Shown here: one piece after another, positions 1 through 6,257 of the stretch
Numbering within the stretch: position 1 is the stretch's first letter
Layout of the letters: the number at the start of each line of letters is the position of its first letter
NCBI GenBank assembly: GCA_003155335.1
Contig: PMCG01000168.1
Coordinates: 1-8,838, forward strand
Length of the DNA: 8,838 nt
Direction: 5' to 3'
Source: Acidobacteriota bacterium
GTDB taxonomy: Bacteria; Acidobacteriota; Vicinamibacteria; Fen-336
Position numbers and translations under genes: made by a program
The notes under the pieces: model-generated
The model's database searches: none
What the model was told of the DNA's origin: nothing
Seen by the model: the letters and a program-made list of their open reading frames with translations, nothing else

Positions 1-1199
1 AACCAGCCGGCCAGATAGAGGTTGCCAGAGGCATCGAGCACCATGTTGTCGACCGATTCGCTCCCACTCCCCCCGAACGCCCGGGCGATGCCGGCCCACA
101 CCCCCGTTCCGTCATAACGGACCAGAAAAACGTCCGTTCCGCCCTGAGAGGTGACCAGGATCGCTCCAGGACTGGGATCAAGGTCTGCCACGCCCGAGAA
201 GCTCCCGGCCACCAGGATCCGCCCCAGACCATCGACCTGCAGGGAGTTCAATCCGACCGCATCGAACCCGGTCCCGCCTCCGCGGATCGCCCACTGGGTA
301 CCAAGCTGTGGTGACAGGCGATCGACGAAGAAATCGGCGTCGCCCGCGCTGGTGAGCAGCAGTGGTGCCAGCGCGGAACCGAATGTCGCGGTGCCACGGA
401 ACTCGCCACCCACGATCAGGTCGCCCTCGATGGTCCGGGCGATGGCATTGCCTGCATCATCATCAGCACCGCCGAACTGCACCACGTTCTTGAACGTCCC
501 GTCAGCACCATACCGGGCGACGAAGCCATCGCGGCCACCGCGCGAAATCAGCACCGCGGCACCCGGCCCCGGGTCAAAATCCACGGTGCCGCTGAAGAAC
601 CCGGTCAGGACGACGTCACCGCTGGGTTCCACCAGCATGGCGTGGGCTTCGTCTTCGCCACCGCTGCCGATCCCGATCGCCCAGTCGCACGTCCCGGCCG
701 CGCTCAGGCGCATCAGGAGGATGTCATGCCCGCCAGCATTCGGAACCACCCTGCCGCTGCACACTGCACCGGCGCTCACGGTCCCGGCGACGTAGATACC
801 GTTGCTCGAGCCGAGCTTGATGTCGAATGGCGTATCGCTGTCGCTGCCGCCGATCGAGTAGACCCACTGGAAGGCACCGGTCGCGCTGTACTTCGCGACC
901 GAGATGTCCGACGCACCGATCGCCACCCGTCCGGAGGCGAGGGCGGAGGTCGGATCGAAATTCACCAGGTTGGCGAAGTATCCGGCGACGTAGGCATTCC
1001 CGGATCCGTCGGTGACCACCGCGCGGGCGAAGTCCGGCCCCGACGACCCAACCCGGAACGGAATGGTCGGGCTGTTCGTCCCGGGCGGGGTGATGGTGCC
1101 GTTGTCGGGCTCGAACGGGGCGCGACAGGCGCCGAGCAGGGCCGGCAACGCGAGGGAAACTCGAGCGCATCGGCGCAGACAGCGGAAGATCGGCATCAT
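1..1199 (-). CDS. SBBP-type beta-propeller repeat lipoprotein, 3' end missing
   Basis: The frame is open from ATG at 1199 to the left edge (399 codons) with no stop, so the C-terminus lies outside the window. The start gives a short basic N-terminus, a hydrophobic stretch and a lipobox LGAC with Cys25, so a membrane-anchored lipoprotein is likely. The rest is a series of repeats of about 61-69 residues, starting near residues 51, 117, 178, 243, 307 and 377. Each begins with a GGxxxD-like motif and leads to a GNxYVAGxF-like strand, and several carry an FDPxxG segment (residues 80, 207 and 340). This matches SBBP-type beta-propeller proteins, which are common, usually extracellular and of unknown ligand. 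There is no clear Shine-Dalgarno site. ATGATG gives two possible starts three bases apart. The gene begins 61 bp after the fucosidase stop on the same strand, so cotranscription is possible. Fold is fairly sure, function unknown. Confidence 0.82.
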   Translation of the reverse strand, partial: MMPIFRCLRRCARVSLALPALLGACRAPFEPDNGTITPPGTNSPTIPFRVGSSGPDFARAVVTDGSGNAYVAGYFANLVNFDPTSALASGRVAIGASDISVAKYSATGAFQWVYSIGGSDSDTPFDIKLGSSNGIYVAGTVSAGAVCSGRVVPNAGGHDILLMRLSAAGTCDWAIGIGSGGEDEAHAMLVEPSGDVVLTGFFSGTVDFDPGPGAAVLISRGGRDGFVARYGADGTFKNVVQFGGADDDAGNAIARTIEGDLIVGGEFRGTATFGSALAPLLLTSAGDADFFVDRLSPQLGTQWAIRGGGTGFDAVGLNSLQVDGLGRILVAGSFSGVADLDPSPGAILVTSQGGTDVFLVRYDGTGVWAGIARAFGGSGSESVDNMVLDASGNLYLAGW

Positions 1200-1260
1200 G
1201 ACAGAGTATCGGCTTGGCGTGGTCCGGCACAAGAGCCCGGCCGGAGCGGGGCGCGGCGGT

Positions 1261-2583
1261 TCATCGGGCCAGCTCCAGCACGATGATCTGGTCCACTTCG
1301 CCCGCGGCTCGCGCCGGCAGGGTGAGCGTTACCCCATCCGGGGCGCTCCGGAACGGTACGGCAGCACCACCGATCAGGAGCGATGCCCGCATCACCTGGC
1401 GTCCGAGTGGCGGCAGGATGAGTGCCGGGTCGGACCAGTCGAGCACGTGCACGTAGACCTTGTCGCCACGCTGTGTGGTGACTCCCCAGGCCCGCGGCGC
1501 GATCGGTCCACCGCGCGTGCCATAGATCGCCTCGCCGTGGCTCTTGATCCAGGCGCCGAGTTCGCGCAGCCGGGCCGCGTGTGCGGGCCAGATCTCGCCG
1601 GTTGCCATCGGTCCCACATTCAGCAGGAAGTTGGCGTTGCGCCCGGTGGCGTTCACCACGTAGCGCACCAGCCGGTCGAGCGGCTTGAGGGCGCGGTCGT
1701 TGAGCCGGAAGCCCCACGCATCGGCCACGGTCTCCGCCGTCTCGAGCGGGAGCGCCGAGACGTCGGTGGTGTTGAAACCGGCCGAGTTGCCACCCGGCAG
1801 GTCCTTCTCGAACATCTGGAAGTCCTCGCCCGGATACGGCCGCTTGTGGTGGTTCGATCCGACAAGGGCCTGGGGCTGGAGCTCGTGGATTAGCCGGTAG
1901 GTCTTGGCGAGCCGCCAGTCGGCGTCAGGCTTGTCCCACATACCGTCGAACCAAATGCCGCCGACCTCGCCGTAGCCTGTGAGCAGCTCCCGGAGCTGAG
2001 CGTCCATGTAGTCCAAGTAGCGCGACCACTCGCCGCTCTGGGGACGCCCAGCGTCGAGCCCGGTCCAGCCGCGCGGGAAATAGTCGGGATGATGCCAGTC
2101 GAGCTGCGAGTAGTAGAAGAAGAGCTTGATCCCTTGCTTGTGACACTCCTCCGCAAGGAGCTTCAGCACGTCGCGCTTGTACGGCGTGCTGTCGAAGACG
2201 TCGTAGGTGGAGACGCGCGAGTCGAACATGGCGAAGCCGTCGTGGTGCTTGCTCGTGATCGTGATGTAGCGCATGCCCGCCGCCTTGGCGAGCGCGACCC
2301 ATTCTGCCGGGTCGAACTGCGTGGGGTTGAACTGCCACGCGAGCCGCTCATAGGCGTCGATGGGGATGCGGCGCTGCTGCATCACCCACTCGCCGTCGGC
2401 GAGAGTGCTGTAGATGCCCCAATGGACGAAGAGACCGAACTTCGCGTCCTGAAACCACCGCCGCGCCTCGAGGTTCTGCGCGCTCGGCCGGTACGCGTCC
2501 TGCGCTGCGGCGACAGGGGTGAGCTGTGCCAGCACGACCGCGGCGATCAGAGCCAGACCGCTACCGAGTGAATTGCTGCGCAT
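1261..2583 (-). CDS. Secreted alpha-L-fucosidase, glycoside hydrolase family GH29
   Basis: A 440-residue exported enzyme predicted to remove terminal alpha-L-fucose from glycans by the retaining mechanism. Residues 1-27 form a Sec signal peptide (hydrophobic 8-25, cleavage probably after AAA at 25-27). The catalytic barrel follows with GH29 hallmarks: FGLFVHWGIYS (49-59), SKHHDGFAMF (111-120), GGIWFDG (208-214) in which Asp213 is the predicted nucleophile, an ETAETVADAWGF segment (281-292) and LLNVGP (320-325). About 80 C-terminal residues look like the beta-sandwich that usually follows the barrel. The acid/base glutamate is poorly conserved in this family and I cannot assign it. The frame stays open upstream to 2775, but ATG at 2583 is chosen because it begins the signal peptide and has a GGAGGAGG site eight bases before it. 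The gene is divergent from the zinc-ribbon gene. Length and motifs are complete. Subfamily and true substrate cannot be read from sequence. Confidence 0.93.
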   Translation of the reverse strand: MRSNSLGSGLALIAAVVLAQLTPVAAAQDAYRPSAQNLEARRWFQDAKFGLFVHWGIYSTLADGEWVMQQRRIPIDAYERLAWQFNPTQFDPAEWVALAKAAGMRYITITSKHHDGFAMFDSRVSTYDVFDSTPYKRDVLKLLAEECHKQGIKLFFYYSQLDWHHPDYFPRGWTGLDAGRPQSGEWSRYLDYMDAQLRELLTGYGEVGGIWFDGMWDKPDADWRLAKTYRLIHELQPQALVGSNHHKRPYPGEDFQMFEKDLPGGNSAGFNTTDVSALPLETAETVADAWGFRLNDRALKPLDRLVRYVVNATGRNANFLLNVGPMATGEIWPAHAARLRELGAWIKSHGEAIYGTRGGPIAPRAWGVTTQRGDKVYVHVLDWSDPALILPPLGRQVMRASLLIGGAAVPFRSAPDGVTLTLPARAAGEVDQIIVLELAR

Positions 2584-2591
2584 GAGACCGG

Positions 2592-2599
2592 CCTCCTCC
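2592..2599 (-). promoter_or_regulatory. Strong ribosome binding site of the fucosidase gene
   Basis: On the minus strand this reads GGAGGAGG and ends eight bases before the ATG at 2583. It is the best Shine-Dalgarno match in the window, and it fixes the fucosidase start 64 codons inside the longer open frame. Confidence 0.8.
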
Positions 2600-2634
2600 A
2601 AAGAAACGGTATGGCTTGCGGCGCGTCGGACGTG

Positions 2635-2663
2635 ACCGTAGCTTCTCCACCGCACGGAGTCAA
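2635..2663 (-). promoter_or_regulatory. Candidate sigma-70-type promoter for the fucosidase gene
   Basis: On the minus strand, TTGACT (2658-2663) is followed by a 17-base spacer and TACGGT (2635-2640). The -35 matches five of six consensus bases. The -10 keeps the important first T, second A and last T. This implies a start near 2628 and a leader of about 45 bases that includes the GGAGGAGG site. It is a pattern match only. Confidence 0.4.
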
Positions 2664-2670
2664 ACTGGGC

Positions 2671-2699
2671 TTGACAGCACGTGCAGTCGCGAGCAGAGT
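2671..2699 (+). promoter_or_regulatory. Candidate promoter for the zinc-ribbon/pilin-like gene
   Basis: A perfect TTGACA -35 box (2671-2676) has a 17-base spacer and a weak -10, CAGAGT (2694-2699), which matches three of six bases. It points at the ATG at 2756 with a leader of about 50 bases. Its -35 lies seven bases from the -35 of the opposite fucosidase promoter, giving a tight back-to-back arrangement. Confidence 0.35.
2673..2688. promoter_or_regulatory. 16-bp dyad, candidate operator in the divergent promoter region
   Basis: GACAGCACGTGCAGTC is an inverted repeat in which seven of eight half-site positions pair, around a perfect 8-bp core GCACGTGC. It overlaps the -35 box and spacer of the plus-strand promoter and is ten bases from the -35 of the fucosidase promoter. 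A dimeric repressor bound here could affect both. No regulator gene is visible in the window, so the role is inferred from position and symmetry alone. Confidence 0.35.
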
Positions 2700-2755
2700 G
2701 GTCCGAGAGTCCCAACCGTGGATTGTTGGTACGCGCAGCGCAAAGAGGAAACGGC

Positions 2756-3532
2756 ATGATTTGTCCGGGCTGCAATACAGCGAACAGGCCGGGAGTCGCC
2801 TTCTGCGCGAGCTGCGGTCAGCGCCTGCCGGTAGCGGGCCCGGCCGATCGCAAGGGGCTGGCTACGGCTGCCCTGGTGCTCGGCATCATCAGCGTGCCAT
2901 TGCTCTACGTGGTCGAGCTGAGCATCGTCATGGGACTTGCCGCCGTCGTCTGCGGGGTCGTGGCGCTGGTCAACGTCAAGCGCCATCCTCTGGAATACGG
3001 CGGCAAGAGCCTGGCCATGGCCGGGGTGGCACTTGGCGGATTGATCGTCCTGCTCTTTCCGGTCTGGGTGACCACCCTGGGTCCTGCGCGCGTGCACGCG
3101 CGCATCGCGGCCAATGAATCGGCCGCCGTGGAGGACGTCCGCGCCGTGATCGCGGCCGAGAAGCGCTACGCGCTGGGCAACCGCGACTACTACGACACTT
3201 TCGACTGCCTGACGCGACCGCAGGACTGCATCCCGGGCTACCCCGCGAGCGGTCCGACTATCATCGACGCGCCCCTGGCAGCGACGGCCGTGCGGCACGG
3301 ATACCACTACGAGCTCTATCTCGGACCGGCCGCGCCGTCCGAGACCGCGGGCAACGTCTCGGGCTCCAGCGTGACGTGCTTCGCCTACGTGGCCGTTCCA
3401 GTCAAGGCAGGGATCACGGGCCAGCGAACCTTCTGCGGTGACGAGACCGGCGCCGTTCACGTCGGGCTACCGGGCGTGGCGACCGCCATCGTCCGCGGAC
3501 AGTGCCCCCAAGGCTGGCCCACCCTGGAGTAG
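2756..3532 (+). CDS. Zinc-ribbon, DUF4190-like membrane protein with pilin-like C-terminal domain
   Basis: A 258-residue protein with three visible parts. Residues 3-20 hold a zinc ribbon with two CxxC pairs (Cys3, Cys6, Cys17, Cys20). Residues 34-108 contain three hydrophobic segments (about 35-53, 55-74 and 85-108) with the glycine and alanine pattern and the GGKSLAMAGVALGG stretch typical of DUF4190. From about residue 112, RIAANESAAVEDVRAV and the following region resemble the globular part of type IV pilin or pseudopilin-like proteins, including a late TGQRTFCGDETGAV stretch. The prepilin cleavage site and its helix are absent, so this is not a normal pilin. With the N-terminus inside, three spans put the C-terminal domain outside the cytoplasm, where its five cysteines could form disulphides. 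The start is set by the zinc ribbon and by AGAGGAA five bases upstream. Function is unknown; an envelope sensor or anchored structural protein are possibilities only. Confidence 0.85.
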   Translation: MICPGCNTANRPGVAFCASCGQRLPVAGPADRKGLATAALVLGIISVPLLYVVELSIVMGLAAVVCGVVALVNVKRHPLEYGGKSLAMAGVALGGLIVLLFPVWVTTLGPARVHARIAANESAAVEDVRAVIAAEKRYALGNRDYYDTFDCLTRPQDCIPGYPASGPTIIDAPLAATAVRHGYHYELYLGPAAPSETAGNVSGSSVTCFAYVAVPVKAGITGQRTFCGDETGAVHVGLPGVATAIVRGQCPQGWPTLE

Positions 3533-3604
3533 CCTCCGCCTCCAGCAAGCTGTCCTTCGCTCGCGCACGCGCGTCGCGGCTGAGCAGGCCTCCCCGTTCG
3601 CGTT

Positions 3605-3638
3605 CGGGGCAGGTCAGTTGCCGGGGACCGGGGACTTG
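3605..3638. repeat. 34-bp dispersed GC-rich repeat, copy 1 (intergenic)
   Basis: This segment matches 6224-6257 at 33 of 34 positions, the single mismatch being at 3613. The last 25 bases (3614-3638) are identical. The core CCGGGGACCGGGGACTTG contains CCGGGGA twice in tandem. This copy lies in the 236-bp gap between the zinc-ribbon gene and the esterase, outside any gene I accept. Its size, GC content and mostly intergenic placement resemble REP-like families, but two copies are too few to define one. Confidence 0.85.
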
Positions 3639-3672
3639 CCGCCGCCCGACGGCTCCCACGTGCGGCGCCCGG

Positions 3673-3699
3673 TTGATGTGGAGAGTCCTGTCCTATACC
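3673..3699 (+). promoter_or_regulatory. Weak candidate promoter for the esterase gene
   Basis: TTGATG (3673-3678) and TATACC (3694-3699) each match four of six consensus bases but are only 15 bases apart, shorter than the usual 17. They lie 70-96 bases before the esterase ATG and downstream of the repeat. The -10 is the most AT-rich patch in this gap. The call is tentative. Confidence 0.25.
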
Positions 3700-3768
3700 C
3701 TGGCGTGCGTCACCAACGGAGTTCGGCTTCTTTGTTGGAGGATTGAAGTCCCCGACGTTGGGAGGGTC

Positions 3769-4650
3769 ATGGGAATCTCGGCACACCTGATCGCCAGACG
3801 TTCAGCGTGGTCATTCCTGTTGTTGCTGGCCTTCCTCGGCTGTGGCGCGGAGGGCCCGGACGCACCGTCGGTCACTCCCCCGACGTCACCCCCGCGCGAT
3901 CAGCTGAACGTGGCCTACGGACCTTCGTCAGAGCAGCTCCTCGACGTCCACCTGCCGACAGATCAGGGCCAACCGTCGCCGATCGTCGTCCTCGTTCACG
4001 GAGGCGGGTGGCACTGGGGCGCCAGAAGCGACATGGAGGCGGCGGCGCAGACTCTCCGCGCTCGCGGGTACGCTGCCTTCAACGTCGACTACCGGCTCGG
4101 GAGCTGGCCGTCCTATATCCAACTCGAGCCCAAACTCGACGACATCGACCTCGCCATTCAATTCGCTTTGAGCCGACCGACAGAATGGCGGCTGTCGCGG
4201 AAGGTGGCGCTCTTGGGCTATAGCGCCGGCGGGCACCTCTCGTTGCAGGACGCCTACACGCGCTACCCTGACGCCTGCGCTGTGGTGTCGTTCTCCGGCC
4301 CTACCGACCTGACGGACCCCTTGTACCAGGGCGATCTCCGTGACTCCTTGACCTGGCTGCTCGGCCTGCCTCTGACGAGCGATCCCGCTTCGATCCGGCG
4401 CTACCAAGACGCGAGCCCCCTCTACCACGTGCGAGTGGGACTCCCCGCCACGCTCCTCGTACACGGAACAGCCGACCCTATCGCCTCGTACCCAGACACG
4501 AAGCGTCTCGACGCCGCGCTGCGAAACGTAGGCTCGACGAGCCAGCTGATGCCGATCGAAGGCGGCGATCACGGCGCCATCTGGACCGACTGGAACGCGG
4601 TGATGGACGTGACATCGGCTTGGCTCACGGCTCACTGTTCCGGCAACTAG
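3769..4650 (+). CDS. Exported alpha/beta-hydrolase esterase, probable lipoprotein
   Basis: A 293-residue alpha/beta-hydrolase of the carboxylesterase/lipase type. The oxyanion-hole motif HGGG is at 77-80 and the nucleophile elbow GYSAGG at 150-155 with Ser152. Asp236 in HGTADP and His268 in GGDHGA complete the triad. The N-terminus has RR at 10-11, a leucine-rich core and FLGC with Cys25. That is an imperfect lipobox, since Phe and Leu at -3 and -2 are unusual, so a lipoprotein is likely but not certain. A proline-rich linker (about 30-43) precedes the catalytic domain. ATG at 3769 is chosen because it starts this signal. GGAGGG lies just before it, at rather short spacing. A start at 3676 would bury the signal. 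The gene is convergent with the GH-A hydrolase. Removing acetyl or other acyl groups from polysaccharide fits the neighbours, but the substrate is inferred; a general esterase or peptidase-like hydrolase is possible. Confidence 0.87.
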   Translation: MGISAHLIARRSAWSFLLLLAFLGCGAEGPDAPSVTPPTSPPRDQLNVAYGPSSEQLLDVHLPTDQGQPSPIVVLVHGGGWHWGARSDMEAAAQTLRARGYAAFNVDYRLGSWPSYIQLEPKLDDIDLAIQFALSRPTEWRLSRKVALLGYSAGGHLSLQDAYTRYPDACAVVSFSGPTDLTDPLYQGDLRDSLTWLLGLPLTSDPASIRRYQDASPLYHVRVGLPATLLVHGTADPIASYPDTKRLDAALRNVGSTSQLMPIEGGDHGAIWTDWNAVMDVTSAWLTAHCSGN

Positions 4651-4746
4651 GCCCGGATCCAACGTTCGCGTCTCCGAGCGGCCAGAGCGTGGAGATCGAC
4701 TGGCGGTCCTGCGGGAGTCGCGGTCCGGGCCGCCTTGGAGGCCAGC

Positions 4747-4758
4747 GCTGCGCGCAGC
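4747..4758. repeat. 12-bp perfect palindrome between convergent genes
   Basis: GCTGCGCGCAGC is fully self-complementary. It sits one base beyond the stop of the GH-A hydrolase, in the 109-bp gap (4651-4759) between two convergent genes. No T-run follows on either strand, so it is not a typical intrinsic terminator. I see nothing else of note in this gap beyond a short direct repeat of GCGGTCC. Confidence 0.4.
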
Positions 4759-4759
4759 C

Positions 4760-6181
4760 TCAGTCGAGCACGACACCCACGGCCGAGAGACGGGGCATCT
4801 CGAGCGAGAGTGCTCCGGCCTGGCAGGTCACCGGCATCGTCACTGGAGCGCTGTTCGCCCCCGTGCTGGCCTCATCGATGCGCCGCCCAGTCGCGGCCGA
4901 ACAGGCGCGATTCGCCAAGGCGATCTCGACCGACAGAGCCTCGCCCTTGTTCACCAGCAGGATTCCGAGTCGCCCGTCGCCTGCGCGCACGGCGTGAATC
5001 GTCGCTCGGCTCGTGGGTAGGTCGCCCGACACCGCGAGCACCGACACCGCAGGGTCGTGGCGGCCGAAGCCCAGCGTCTGACCCGCGAGGAGCATGGGCC
5101 AGTAGTTCGTGGTGCGCGAGGCCGGCGTGACGCTGTCGTCGAGCAAGGCGTGATCGGTCACGGCCGACAGCTCGACCCAGATCGTGGCCATGTCCGCGTG
5201 GTCGAACAGCTCGCCGCAGGCGTCGGCCAGCCACAGGGCCTGCTGGATCGAGCCCTGGCCACGCGTGACCTTGTCCCAGATCCCGGCGTTGTACTCGGTC
5301 ACCGCGATACGAGCGGCCGGCGCTCCAGCGGCGGCGAGCTTCTGCCGCAAGGCCTCCAGGTCATTGCCCAGCACCTGCGGTTTGGCCAGATCGATCGTGT
5401 CCGCGTTCCAGCTCGCGAACCAGCCGCCGTAGTAGTGGAAGGCGAAGACGTCCAGGAGCCGGATCTTGCCGCGCGCGGCCAGACCGTCGATGAACCCATC
5501 GCGCCAGCTGGGAACCAGGCTGGATGTGACCGGACCGGCCATGCGCGCCGTTGGATCGACGGACTTGACGGCCTCGGCGTAGGCGACGAAGCGCTCGGTG
5601 TAGAGGTCGACGTTGACGCTGGCGTTCCAGTCCAGCTCGTTGCCCAGCTCGTAGCAGGCGCCAGGGAATCCGGCCGTCACGAGGTGGCGAACGAGCGCGC
5701 GTGCCTCAGCCACTCCTTCGTGGAACTGGCCGTCGATCGTGTGATCGAAGAAGTTGAGCCCGACCAACGGTCGGCCGCCGACTCGGCGCAGAAACGCCAC
5801 GTAGTCGTCGACGTTGGTCGCCCAGCTCCAGGAATCCCAGGAGGCGGTGTCGCTACTCTTCACCCGCATCGTCTGCCAGCAGAGCTGATCCGCCTGCCCG
5901 CCCGGATAGCGGAACAGGCGAGCGCCACGGTCGGCGATGTAGCTGTCCGCGGGAGAGGCCAGGTGCGCCGGCAACACCCAGAGGCCCAGATTCCCACCGA
6001 GCACTTCGCCCGAGTCGACGGTGCGCACGGCTGACCTGACATCCACTGTCGCGTGAAAGGGCTGGCCGGTGGGCGTCGCTTGAGGCGAGCGGGGAGCTGC
6101 CTCGCCGCCACAGGCGGCCAGACCGATCGGAAGCGCGAGAGCGACGAGAAGACGGGCGGCGCGGCCAGCAGTCTCAGTCAT
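4760..6181 (-). CDS. Clan GH-A glycoside hydrolase lipoprotein, arabinofuranosidase-like
   Basis: A 473-residue predicted lipoprotein: hydrophobic residues 11-21, then LAAC with Cys24, a good lipobox. The body looks like a retaining clan GH-A barrel. LFRYPGGQ (89-96) resembles the RxPGG segment of GH51. YELGNELDW (177-185) has the Asn-Glu pair in which Glu182 would be the acid/base. FHYYGG (248-253) fits a late barrel strand, and VTEYNAG (294-300) supplies Glu296 as predicted nucleophile. The roughly 80 C-terminal residues look like the beta-sandwich found in such enzymes. GH51-like alpha-L-arabinofuranosidase is my best match; GH39 or GH79-like activity cannot be excluded, so the substrate is uncertain. 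ATG at 6181 is preferred because it starts the signal peptide directly; a GTG at 6202 in the same frame is possible, and neither has a clear Shine-Dalgarno site. The gene lies 51 bp after the preceding minus-strand gene and may be cotranscribed with it. Confidence 0.8.
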   Translation of the reverse strand: MTETAGRAARLLVALALPIGLAACGGEAAPRSPQATPTGQPFHATVDVRSAVRTVDSGEVLGGNLGLWVLPAHLASPADSYIADRGARLFRYPGGQADQLCWQTMRVKSSDTASWDSWSWATNVDDYVAFLRRVGGRPLVGLNFFDHTIDGQFHEGVAEARALVRHLVTAGFPGACYELGNELDWNASVNVDLYTERFVAYAEAVKSVDPTARMAGPVTSSLVPSWRDGFIDGLAARGKIRLLDVFAFHYYGGWFASWNADTIDLAKPQVLGNDLEALRQKLAAAGAPAARIAVTEYNAGIWDKVTRGQGSIQQALWLADACGELFDHADMATIWVELSAVTDHALLDDSVTPASRTTNYWPMLLAGQTLGFGRHDPAVSVLAVSGDLPTSRATIHAVRAGDGRLGILLVNKGEALSVEIALANRACSAATGRRIDEASTGANSAPVTMPVTCQAGALSLEMPRLSAVGVVLD

Positions 6182-6223
6182 GCCGAGGTGTCCAGATAGC
6201 ACCCCTTGCGCCGCTCGATGATG

Positions 6224-6257
6224 CGGGGCAGCTCAGTTGCCGGGGACCGGGGACTTG
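6224..6257. repeat. 34-bp dispersed repeat, copy 2, overlapping a gene end
   Basis: This is the second copy of the repeat at 3605-3638, with one mismatch at 6232. Bases 6233-6256 are also the last seven codons (KSPVPGN) and the TGA stop of the minus-strand gene that ends at 6233; the remainder lies in the 51-bp gap before the GH-A hydrolase. The coding overlap suggests the repeat was inserted at, or extended into, this gene end. Confidence 0.85.

Noticed and set aside
1223..1245. Inverted repeat TCCGGC...GCCGGA between the fucosidase and the propeller gene
   Set aside because: A 6-bp stem with an 11-base loop and no T-run is too weak to call a terminator in DNA this GC-rich.
151..1893. Several plus-strand open frames opposite the propeller lipoprotein and fucosidase
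   Set aside because: The minus strand carries repeat and catalytic motifs; the plus-strand translations are proline/arginine-rich shadows.
2584..2775. 64-codon N-terminal extension of the fucosidase
   Set aside because: It would bury a clear signal peptide, ignore the GGAGGAGG site and overlap the divergent gene.
2660..3460. 266-residue minus-strand open frame opposite the zinc-ribbon gene
   Set aside because: The plus strand has a zinc ribbon, membrane spans and a Shine-Dalgarno site; the antisense frame has none of these.
3676..3768. Upstream in-frame ATG at 3676 for the esterase
   Set aside because: It adds 31 residues before a lipoprotein-type signal and has no Shine-Dalgarno site.
3928..4776. 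282-residue minus-strand open frame opposite the esterase
   Set aside because: It overlaps the esterase triad region in antisense and is Arg/Val/Glu-rich with no domain.
5057..6034. 325-residue plus-strand open frame opposite the GH-A hydrolase
   Set aside because: It is antisense to a gene with catalytic motifs and a signal peptide, and its own translation shows no domain.
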